Origin: an uncultured Latescibacterota bacterium
Lineage (GTDB): Bacteria > Latescibacterota > UBA2968
Reading direction: 5' to 3'
Assembly (NCBI GenBank): GCA_958295785.1
Contig: OY282377.1
Coordinates: 1,626,394 to 1,690,393 of the forward strand
Length of the DNA: 64,000 bases
Shown here: piece by piece, positions 36,683 to 44,076 of the stretch
Layout: each line of letters starts with the position of its first letter
Position numbering within the stretch: position 1 is the stretch's first letter
Position numbers and translations under genes: made by a program
The notes under the pieces: generated by a model
Databases searched by the model: none
What the model was told of the DNA's origin: nothing
What the model saw: only the letters and a program-made list of their open reading frames with translations

Positions 36683-36710
36683 GTAGGGTCAGGCCCCTGT
36701 GCCTGACCCG
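36683..36710. repeat. Palindromic repeat C variant between uxuA-like and Gfo/Idh genes
   Basis: GGGTCAGGC and GCCTGACCC form a nine-base stem around CCCTGT, inside GTAGGG...CCCG, followed by AAAAAAA. The layout is that of the units at 3377, 28300 and 38279, with the arm sequence changed on both sides so that pairing is kept. Confidence 0.6.
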
Positions 36711-36738
36711 AAAAAAACCACAGCACGAGGAGATCGCG

Positions 36739-37725
36739 ATGAAAAAAACAGCAGCGCAATTCGAGGTCGTCAAGGTTGCCATGATCGGCGCGGGGGGGCG
36801 GGCGCGCAGTGTACACTATCCCTCGCTGCGAGATATGGCAGATGTGGCGATGGTGGCCGTGTGCGAATTGAATGAAACGCGCATGAATCAAGTGGCCGCA
36901 GAATACGACATCCCCGCGCAATACACCGATTACGCGGCGATGATCGAACGGGAAAAACCGGATGTGGTCTATGCGATTATGCCGCCGCATCACGTCTATG
37001 ACCTGGCGGCAAATATCATGGAGATGGGCGTTCATCTCGTCATTGAAAAACCGCCTGCGGTCACGACCGAACAGGCCAAACAGATGGCATTGCTGGCAAA
37101 AAAAAACCGCGTGATCACGGGCGTGACATTCCAAAGGCGGTTCGCGCCCGTGATTCGCACGGGGAAAGCGATCTGTGAGAAAAACGGGCCGATTCACAGC
37201 GCGGCGGCGTATTTTTACAAAAATGAGGTGGGCGGGCAGCCGATTTACAAGGGTGCGATGGAAAAGCTGACCTGCGATGGCATTCACGCGGTGGATACCC
37301 TGCGGTATTTGTGCGGGGGCGAAGTGGAAAGCGTGGCGAGCGACGTGCGGCGATTGGATGCCACATTTAGGAATATGCACACGGCATTGGTGCGCTTTTC
37401 GTCTGGGGCTACGGGCGTGTTGCAAAATTGTTATCTGATGGGGCGGCGCATGTTCACGGTGGAAGTGCATTCGGCGGGCGTGTCGATGTTCGGCGATCCC
37501 GAAGAGGGCGGGCAGGTCTTTGCCGATGGCCAGGTCGAACCCGTGCGCGTGCTCGATCCCTGGGCACAGTGCAAGAGCCATGAGCCACATGTGGCTTTTG
37601 GCGCGTATGCCATCAACCGCCATTTTATCGACTGCATCAAAACGGGCAAACAGCCGGAAACAAATTTTGAAGACGCGGCAAAGTCTATGGCATTGGTGGA
37701 TGCGATTTACGATTCGCAAATATAG
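36739..37725 (+). CDS. Gfo/Idh/MocA-family oxidoreductase
   Basis: 328 aa from ATG 36739 after GAGGAGATCGCG. Rossmann start VAMIGAGGRARSVHYPSL (GxGxxA-type) and the family Glu-Lys-Pro motif VIEKPPAV near residue 98. The likely catalytic region is CDGIHAVDTLRYLCGG (Asp and His typical of the family). These enzymes oxidise or reduce sugars, inositols or related compounds with NAD(P). It lies 118 bp after the UxuA-like gene in the same direction; the substrate is unknown. Confidence 0.9.
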   Translation: MKKTAAQFEVVKVAMIGAGGRARSVHYPSLRDMADVAMVAVCELNETRMNQVAAEYDIPAQYTDYAAMIEREKPDVVYAIMPPHHVYDLAANIMEMGVHLVIEKPPAVTTEQAKQMALLAKKNRVITGVTFQRRFAPVIRTGKAICEKNGPIHSAAAYFYKNEVGGQPIYKGAMEKLTCDGIHAVDTLRYLCGGEVESVASDVRRLDATFRNMHTALVRFSSGATGVLQNCYLMGRRMFTVEVHSAGVSMFGDPEEGGQVFADGQVEPVRVLDPWAQCKSHEPHVAFGAYAINRHFIDCIKTGKQPETNFEDAAKSMALVDAIYDSQI

Positions 37726-37784
37726 CGGCAGGGAGACGCAATACCAATTTGCTTTTTATTTGTCCGTATCCTGCCTCCCATCAG

Positions 37785-37960
37785 GGAGGAATGAGGAATG
37801 AGGAATGAGGAATGAGGAATGAGGAATGGGGAACAGACGTTCCGTAGCACTCATGCGTTGCTTGTCTCAAGCGTTTGGTCCTACAGCATCGTTGGTTGCC
37901 TTTGATGCGTTGGCTACGCCTGTGCCTACGGCGTGCGGCGACCGACTTTTTTTCAACAGC
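37785..37960 (+). repeat. Dispersed repeat A, copy 2, with GAGGAAT tandem array
   Basis: Begins with about six tandem heptamers (GAGGAAT/GGAATGA, 37785-37828), then follows the repeat A sequence shared with 5283-5460 up to the TTTTTTTCAACAGC tract. Only one to two heptamers are present in copy 1, so the tandem number varies. Confidence 0.75.
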
Positions 37961-38002
37961 AAAAAAAAGGAGGCGAGCGGGGTACAACTGCCCAGCAGTT
38001 CA

Positions 38003-38306
38003 AAAATGCCGCTCTCAAACGCCGAGAGGCTTGCACAGCGCAAATCGCTTTGCGGGTCGCACAACATGCGTTGGCCTGCGAGGTGGGTTGCAAGAGGGGG
38101 GTTGGTTGCGAGACGGCCTTGCGCGCTGTGCGCGATGGCATGATCTGATGGTCTTTTGGGATGGTATTTTGCCAGGGCTTATTTGACGTACTACGTAAGG
38201 TCAAGGGGATCGCTTGCTGGCAACATAGCACATCACATGAGGACAACAGCTATTCAATAAAGATGCGAGGATAGAAACGTAGGGGCGGTGCCCCCGTGCC
38301 CGCCCG
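38003..38306 (+). repeat. Dispersed repeat B plus palindrome C
   Basis: About 300 bp matching 28300-28604 in inverted orientation and 32589-32690 in part. It ends with palindrome C (38279-38306, GTAGGGGCGGTGCCCCCGTG). The whole gap 37726-38561 holds repeats A, B and C, a terminator and two short direct repeats (GGTCGTCTCCCGTTTG at about 38386 and 38524), but no gene. Confidence 0.75.
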
Positions 38307-38440
38307 AAAATGCAAGATAGAAGATAAAAGACAATAAGGGCGTAGGCCCTGCGAGGTGTAAGGCGCGAGACGCAGCGGGGTTGGGTGGTCGTCTCCCGTT
38401 TGCCATTTGCCATCTCCCTGCTTTTCCCGTAGATACGACA

Positions 38441-38475
38441 ACTCCCCGACGGTTTTGAACTGTCGGGGAGTTTTT
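38441..38475. terminator. Rho-independent terminator
   Basis: Stem ACTCCCCGAC...GTCGGGGAGT with a T-run on the plus strand. It lies between the Gfo/Idh gene (+) and the 3' end of the ABC permease gene (-), and the stem is strong enough to work for both. Confidence 0.75.
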
Positions 38476-38561
38476 ATGTGGTGTGTCTGAAACGGGAGAC
38501 GCAAGACGTAAGGTGGCAGAGGGTGGTCGTCTCCCGTTTGTCGTCTGCCGTCTCCCTGATG

Positions 38562-40037
38562 TTAGACCAAATCCGCTGTGGTGTAATGGCGTTTGAGCCG
38601 GTTCAGTAGGAACCATTGAAGCAGGGCAAAGCACACAATGAGCAGCGGCACTTCGCCGATCAACATCAAGTCCGGATACAGGAGACGCATCGCACTCATG
38701 GCCCCGATGATGATGAGAGCCAAAATCAAGACCACAAGTTGCCGAGCACTATCCCACCTGAGTTGCAGTGTTCTGCGATCTTCATGCAAGTGATATTTGA
38801 CTTGCACCCACTGAAACAGCGGTGTCAGAACCATTCCCCATCCGAGCGGACAAAGGACGCCGAGAAAAACACCGCCTTCGGATGCAAACCCGATCTTTGC
38901 ACCCGCCAACGCGCCCAACACACTCAACAACAAGGCAGATGCGAGAAAAAAGGAAACATTTTGCACCAGCAAACTGCAATACCGAATCCACATCTGTTGG
39001 TTGCGAGAGAGCGGATAAACATACCCTCTTTTCAGTGAAAAGGAGGAAGCGGGCATCAAAAGATACATCATCAGACCAAAAAATACCGAGAAGGAAATAC
39101 AAAGGGCTGTTTTTGATTTCAATTGGTCAAAATGAAATGCCGCTCGATAGATCGTTTTCAATACCGCATCAAAATCGTACTGAAACACATTCAGCCCAAA
39201 CGTCATGACAATGAACCACATGGGTATTATTAAAGCCGCATAAAACACGGAAGACAGCCAGTTACCTGCTCTCCAGCCACAATTTTCATACTGACCCGCA
39301 CGCAGCCAATTGACAATGCCTGTGCCGATGTGGTCGAGATGCCATATCTCGGTACTCGACTTTCGCATCTTAGAGATATTCTTTTTTCTCCTCTCTCGGG
39401 TGGGCAAATAATGGGCCGCGTGCAAAGAGAAAAACAGCGCGAATGGCTTCATCCGAAACGCCTTCTGATTAAATACCGAATAAAACGCCCAAACTGCGAT
39501 GGCGAATGCAATGACCGCCAGTGCCAATGTCTGTTGCTGTCCAAACGCGAGCAATGCTTGCCAATGCCAAGCCAATGCCAGTCCCAAAGCCAAGAGGATG
39601 CCCCTGTACGCAACCCCCACGCCGAAGCGATGGGCGGTCACATCCCAACCCCCGGCTATGGCAAATCCCAAGCCGTAAAGCCCCAAATTGAGGCAAAAGA
39701 TCGCCGGCCACGTCACATTCCCCGAAGCGGAAATGAGCAGTGCTGTCCACACTGAGACGGAAATCAGCCCGACACTTGCGGCCCAGGCCATCAGACGCCT
39801 GCGAAAATGCGGCAGGGACCAGGTGAACATCCGATATTGGTTTTCCCCCACCAGATTGCCCATGGCATAGGCCCAAAACCCGATAGGCCCGAAGAGAAGA
39901 ATGACATAGAGCCGATCTGTAAAGGAATTGGAAAACAAGTCCATGTTCGGGGCCAAAATCAGGAACGGAGAGATTCCCAATGCAATCCAGAGATAAACCG
40001 GACTTCGCAACAGCCTAAAAAACGGAGAAATATCCAT
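38562..40037 (-). CDS. ABC transporter permease (large membrane partner)
   Basis: 491 aa from ATG 40037, with GGAGGG ahead; the start overlaps the ATPase stop (TAATG). About twelve hydrophobic segments in two halves separated by a basic loop (TRERRKKNISKMRKSS). No family name is certain. It resembles the large permeases encoded after GntR(YtrA)-ATPase pairs, which export or sense envelope-active compounds such as cell-wall antibiotics. Last gene of the three-gene operon; substrate unknown. Confidence 0.72.
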   Translation of the reverse strand: MDISPFFRLLRSPVYLWIALGISPFLILAPNMDLFSNSFTDRLYVILLFGPIGFWAYAMGNLVGENQYRMFTWSLPHFRRRLMAWAASVGLISVSVWTALLISASGNVTWPAIFCLNLGLYGLGFAIAGGWDVTAHRFGVGVAYRGILLALGLALAWHWQALLAFGQQQTLALAVIAFAIAVWAFYSVFNQKAFRMKPFALFFSLHAAHYLPTRERRKKNISKMRKSSTEIWHLDHIGTGIVNWLRAGQYENCGWRAGNWLSSVFYAALIIPMWFIVMTFGLNVFQYDFDAVLKTIYRAAFHFDQLKSKTALCISFSVFFGLMMYLLMPASSFSLKRGYVYPLSRNQQMWIRYCSLLVQNVSFFLASALLLSVLGALAGAKIGFASEGGVFLGVLCPLGWGMVLTPLFQWVQVKYHLHEDRRTLQLRWDSARQLVVLILALIIIGAMSAMRLLYPDLMLIGEVPLLIVCFALLQWFLLNRLKRHYTTADLV

Positions 40038-40923
40038 TACGCGCCCTCCCGAATCAAAATGGGGAACAATTGGTCCAAACTCAGCGCGCGACTGGCAACT
40101 TCCGCCCGATACGCCTGCCCGAACAGGTCGGGATTGCCCGAGGTTTGATCGACAATCAAATGCGCCTGCGCGCCATTGACGGTTTGCGACAAGACAAAAG
40201 GTTCGGCAAACCGCTGTGGCAATCCGCTTCCCGTGACGGTCCACGCCGCATAAGTTTGGCGCAAATCGTCCAGCGATCTATTGGTTTTGACCACGCCTTT
40301 GTCCAAACACACCACCCAATCCACAATTTTTTCAATATCTCGCAAAACGTGCGACGAAATGACAATGGTATTTTCGTCCTCGGCCAAAAGTTCCATCAAA
40401 AATTTCAACATGGTCTCTCGTGCAATGGGATCCAGACCGCTGAGGGGTTCATCCAAAATCAGCAATTCGGGATGGTGGCACACCGCCAAAATAATGCCCA
40501 ATTTCTGCACATTGCCCGAAGACAGCGCGCCCACGCGCGCCGAGGTTTCCAACTCGAGTTCGCGCAGCAAACGCGCTTCCAACTCGCGATCCCAAATCGC
40601 GTAAAACGATGCCACATAGCGCAAATGTTGCTCGACGGTCATCCATTCAAAAAAGCGATTCTCTTGATGCACCACGCCAAGACGCGACAATTCGTCTGCG
40701 CCCAACTGATCGCACGCGCGCCCCAGGGTTTTACACATTCCCTCGGTGGGCAAATACAAGCCGATCATGTGGCGGATCAAGGTCGTCTTGCCGCCCCGCC
40801 ATTGCGCCCGACCAAGCCGATCACCCGACGCGCCTCAAGGGACAGGGTCACGGCATTGAGCGCGACCGCGTCATCGAATTTTTTGGTCAAAGACGCCGCT
40901 TCAAACACAGGTGAAAAAATCAC
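40037..40923 (-). pseudogene. ABC transporter ATPase with frameshift in the Walker A motif
   Basis: Frame 1 opens at GTG 40923 (VIFSPVFEAASLTKKFDDAVAL), overlapping the GntR stop as GTGA. It reads VIGLVGRNGG and then shifts; the second frame resumes as KTTLIRHMIGLYLPTEG. At the junction GGGGCGGC stands where a GxGK codon set of six bases is expected, i.e. two extra bases or one lost. Downstream, Q-loop (VVHQENRFF), signature (LSSGNVQKLG), Walker B (LLILDEP) and H-loop (VISSHVL) are intact. Either a recent inactivation, a phase-variable or recoded site, or an assembly error in a G/C run. Confidence 0.82.
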
Positions 40924-41309
40924 ACCTTACCTCCTTCCAACGAATCCAATATGGATGTAAAAAGATCTACGACTTCCGCCCGATCAACCCCCAATTGTCG
41001 AACCATGGTTGCCAACTGTGTTATTTGTGGTTTGAGTTGTGCCAATTTTTCGGCGTGTATCACCTGCGCCTGCAAGGGTTTTACCGTCAAGGGCCTGCCG
41101 CGTCGCCGCTCGACCAACCCCTCTGCCTCCAGCAAGCTATAAGCCTTGCTCACGGTCATGGGATTGAGGCCGAGTTGCGCCGACAATGCGCGCGTGGAGG
41201 GAAGCGCGTCCCCCTGCGCGAGCAACCCGCTGACCACATGAAACTTCACTTGGTCGATAATCTGCCGAAAAACCGGAATGCCATTGTGATGGTCTATCGA
41301 GATCAACAT
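40920..41309 (-). CDS. GntR-family regulator, YtrA type
   Basis: 129 aa from ATG 41309 after AAGGAAG. The N-terminal winged helix (RQIIDQVKFHVVSGLLAQGDALPSTRAL ... LGLNPMTVSKAYSLLEAEGLV) is followed by a short C-terminal dimerisation helix, the small YtrA layout. Such regulators repress their own ABC transporter operon and respond to envelope-active antibiotics or other ligands. The stop overlaps the ATPase start. A palindrome 30 bp upstream (41340-41357) is the probable operator. Confidence 0.88.
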   Translation of the reverse strand: MLISIDHHNGIPVFRQIIDQVKFHVVSGLLAQGDALPSTRALSAQLGLNPMTVSKAYSLLEAEGLVERRRGRPLTVKPLQAQVIHAEKLAQLKPQITQLATMVRQLGVDRAEVVDLFTSILDSLEGGKV

Positions 41310-41339
41310 AAGCCACTTCCTTCCCCAATGTGAATTACT

Positions 41340-41357
41340 GTATTACTAATATAATAC
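41340..41357. promoter_or_regulatory. Probable operator/promoter of the GntR-ABC operon
   Basis: GTATTACTAATATAATAC is a near-perfect palindrome (GTATTA / TAATAC) ending 31 bp upstream of the regulator's ATG. On the minus strand it also holds a TATTAG/TAGTAA-type -10 region. YtrA-type regulators bind AT-rich palindromes of this kind, so binding would block RNA polymerase and autoregulate. Confidence 0.6.
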
Positions 41358-41396
41358 ACTTGGTCGCGTTACGCAAGTTTTTTTTTAAAAAATTTT

Positions 41397-41427
41397 AAGG
41401 GCTTATGTCTGAACGACACAAGCCCTT
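41397..41427 (-). terminator. Terminator of the hsdS gene
   Basis: Stem AAGGGCTTATGT / ACACAAGCCCTT, followed on the minus strand by an A/T stretch with TTTTTT. It lies about 140 bp downstream of the HsdS stop and upstream of the divergent-side GntR promoter. A sister hairpin with nearly the same stem ends the tRNA gene at 42947. Confidence 0.65.
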
Positions 41428-41564
41428 TGTGTTGCCTGAGTTGAACTTTGTTTTTTACGTTTTCAACTCGTCCGAAACGCCCTTTGAACGCAAGCCAGCG
41501 AGGGTGCCATCAACAATATGTTTCGCAGTCTCGCCTTGGTCATGACATGTCAAGAGCGCGTGAG

Positions 41565-42875
41565 TCATACAAGTTCCTTTGTTTTTTTTGTGGCACCGCG
41601 TGAACAAAACTCGCCGGAGATCAGCTTTGGCAACAGCGTATCGCGCATGGCGGCGAGGGTGCGATTCTCGGCAGTGTTCAACCGTATTCGCTCATCCCAA
41701 TTTAGTGCAAAGGTACCAAAGGCATCAACCATCACAGTCGGCGGCTCCAATGTAGGTAGCGTTTCAAACTGTCGCTTGTTGATAGCACCGAACACCGTTC
41801 CCGTGTGCTCGTATTGTTGGATTTCCCTTTGCAGGGCATTGACCGCGTAGTAGGTGAATGAACGGCAACCCGACTTATGCCGCAGGGCTGCCAAACCCCG
41901 GCCGATGCAACACTTTTCCCACGCCATGTTGATTGTGCCAACGGGAGCGCGGACGCTGACCAGTGTGTCGTCGGGTTCGGCGATACGGGCCGGTGCCGTG
42001 CAATATCGACGGTTGGTGGGGTAGCGAAAGTCGAAATCAGCGGAGCCTTGAAAGAAGGACATGCCATCGCCCTCCTCGTTGTAAGTGCTACCCGGTGGCG
42101 ATTGTCCCATCGTTAGATTGAAACATTCGCCCACCGTGCCAACTGCCCACCCTTCCGGCACCGCTCCCAATTCCGAGTCCACGAGCCGATCCGGGAACAG
42201 GTCGTAGAGTTCGGCGGGCATGCCGGGCAAGGACTCGCCGCGCCGCCAGCGGCCTTCAATTTTGGCGCGCACCGGCTCGAAATTGATGAACCACGCTTTG
42301 AAGAGGGCGCGCGCCATTTCTTCGAGCGTTTCGTTCATTCGCCGGTTCAACGCGATCTTGTCGTCCAGCGTGCCGAGAATGTGGGCGATGCGCCGTTGCT
42401 CGGGGAGCGGAGGGATTGGAACGATGAGATGCTCTAACGAATTTATGGGGACGCGCTGCCTGCCGGATGTTCCCGTCATCTGAGTGATGGCATAGTTGCG
42501 GACTTTATCCCATCGCGTCAGATAGTAGGCAAAATCGTTATCGGTAACTTCGGGACGGCCTCGGATAACGATAAACTCAGTGGAACCGTGCGCGGCTTCA
42601 GTCGCATCTTTCGCATGGTACCGGGCAATTTTGCCGTTCTCCAAACAAGGGGTAATACGCGCCATCAAAGTGTCGCCATTCTGGAATCTGGATCCCCCGC
42701 TTCGAAACGTGCGCTGTTCAGATGGATACACGCTCCGTGTATCCGCGCTGATGTCGGCCATACTGACAAAAGAATAGGCTACGCCACGTTCGAGACGAAC
42801 TGTTGGGTTGAGTAGCACCGCTTCGTTAAATGGCAGATGGCGCCATCCGTCCGCTATATCCCGTTTATATGTCAC
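41565..42875 (-). CDS. hsdS: Type I restriction-modification specificity subunit (HsdS), orphan
   Basis: 436 aa from GTG 42875 with GGAG ahead. Two target-recognition halves: residues about 1-150 and 215-390, each followed by a conserved helix (PPLPEQRRIAHILGTLDDKIALNRRMNETLEEMARALFK; the second half ends in NRTLAAMRDTLLPKLISGE). Size and layout are complete, so it should specify a bipartite DNA site when joined to HsdM. No hsdM or hsdR is in the window; it sits alone between a terminator and tRNA-Thr. It may have been left behind or gained by recombination. Confidence 0.88.
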   Translation of the reverse strand: MTYKRDIADGWRHLPFNEAVLLNPTVRLERGVAYSFVSMADISADTRSVYPSEQRTFRSGGSRFQNGDTLMARITPCLENGKIARYHAKDATEAAHGSTEFIVIRGRPEVTDNDFAYYLTRWDKVRNYAITQMTGTSGRQRVPINSLEHLIVPIPPLPEQRRIAHILGTLDDKIALNRRMNETLEEMARALFKAWFINFEPVRAKIEGRWRRGESLPGMPAELYDLFPDRLVDSELGAVPEGWAVGTVGECFNLTMGQSPPGSTYNEEGDGMSFFQGSADFDFRYPTNRRYCTAPARIAEPDDTLVSVRAPVGTINMAWEKCCIGRGLAALRHKSGCRSFTYYAVNALQREIQQYEHTGTVFGAINKRQFETLPTLEPPTVMVDAFGTFALNWDERIRLNTAENRTLAAMRDTLLPKLISGEFCSRGATKKTKELV

Positions 42876-42946
42876 TTTTTCTCCAAAATTCGGCTTGCAG
42901 TGATAGCAGTAGGCAACGTATGATATGCGACCCCACTTGGCAACAA

Positions 42947-42979
42947 AAAGGGCTTGTGCCTAAGCGACACAAACCCTTT
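42947..42979 (-). terminator. Terminator after tRNA-Thr
   Basis: Stem AAAGGGCTTGTG / CACAAACCCTTT, directly downstream of the tRNA 3' end on the minus strand, followed by CTTTTTG. The stem resembles that at 41397-41427. Confidence 0.7.
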
Positions 42980-42984
42980 CTTTG

Positions 42985-43060
42985 TGGAGCCATCCAGCGG
43001 ATTCGAACCGCCGACCTCCTGATTACGAATCAGGTGCTCTACCAGTTGAGCTAGGATGGC
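42985..43060 (-). tRNA. tRNA-Thr (anticodon CGT), CCA encoded
   Basis: 76 nt. Acceptor stem GCCATCC pairs with GGATGGC, followed by discriminator T and CCA. D-arm GCTC/GAGC with AACTGGTA loop, anticodon arm CCTGA-TTCGTAA-TCAGG (anticodon CGT, reading ACG), variable AGGTC, T-arm with TTCGAAT loop. Canonical in all arms. Confidence 0.95.
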
Positions 43061-43249
43061 TCTAAAATGTTGAAAGACCGACAAATGACAGAATATACGG
43101 CTCATTTTGTGCAACCAAAAATACACAAAGCCCTAAACCCTGTCAAGTAAGAAGCGGTTTTAACTTGATCGGGCCCTACCCCCCGTTGCGGGGAGGGGTC
43201 GTATTTCGTTTTAAGACAGCTTCTAAGGAATCCAAAATAGGAGGCTCCA

Positions 43250-44032
43250 ATGAAATTTGTCGTTGCGGTCGATTGTGAAGGCGTGGCCTGTGGCGTGGGA
43301 TCGCCGGGCGCGTCGCTCAATGAATCCCGGAATTTGGCTTTCGCGCAGTTGCAGGCCACGCGAGAGGCAGACGCAGCAGTTCGGGGCTTGTTTGACGCGG
43401 GGGCAAAACAGGTGATTGTGTGGGACAATCACAACGGGAGTTTGAATCTCGATTACGACCTGTTGGACGAGCGGTGCGACATCGCGCTCGGCGTGGGATT
43501 TGAACACCGGTTTCCCGGCATGGATGAATCGTTTGATGGGGTCGCGCTGGTGGGCTATCACGCGATGGATAACACAGTAGATGGGGTGATGTGCCACACG
43601 TTTAGTTCGGCCACGTATCAATGGATCGAGATCAATGGACGAGAAGTGGGCGAAATGGCAATCGATGCAGCCGTTGCGGGTGAACGGGGGGTGCCTGTCA
43701 TTTTTGTATCTAGCGATGACAAGGGCACTGCCGAAGCCGAGCAATTTTTCCCCGGCGTTGTCACGGTCACGACCAAGCAGGGAATGGGATGGAATTGCGC
43801 GGTGAGCAAACACCCCCGGCGCGTGGTGCGCGAGATTTGCGAAATGGTTCAACAAGCCGTGGCAAAGCGCGAGGCGATCAAACCCTTTGCATTTTCATCG
43901 CCCCTGACCATGGAGGTGCGCTATAAACGCCTTGAAGCCGCGCAGTCAGCCAGTCGCGGATTTCAAAGAGCAGAGCGCGTGGATGCCTATACGGTGCGGC
44001 GAACCATGCAGTCCATTTGTGATTATTATTGA
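43250..44032 (+). CDS. M55-family D-aminopeptidase (DppA-like)
   Basis: 260 aa from ATG 43250 with GGAGG upstream. Motifs of the M55 zinc peptidases: AVDCEGVACGV (DxEG) at the N-terminus, IVWDNHNGSLNLDYDLL (DxH) near 60, VGYHAMDN near 103, and HTFSS. DppA forms a decameric D-aminopeptidase acting on D-Ala dipeptides. With the VanX-like enzyme at 8.9 kb and the adjacent lytic transglycosylase it fits recycling of peptidoglycan peptides. It ends 44 bp before the next gene, probably co-transcribed. Confidence 0.88.
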   Translation: MKFVVAVDCEGVACGVGSPGASLNESRNLAFAQLQATREADAAVRGLFDAGAKQVIVWDNHNGSLNLDYDLLDERCDIALGVGFEHRFPGMDESFDGVALVGYHAMDNTVDGVMCHTFSSATYQWIEINGREVGEMAIDAAVAGERGVPVIFVSSDDKGTAEAEQFFPGVVTVTTKQGMGWNCAVSKHPRRVVREICEMVQQAVAKREAIKPFAFSSPLTMEVRYKRLEAAQSASRGFQRAERVDAYTVRRTMQSICDYY

Positions 44033-44076
44033 CTGACGTTACGCACATATCAGCTAGATTGAAGGAGGAACACGCC

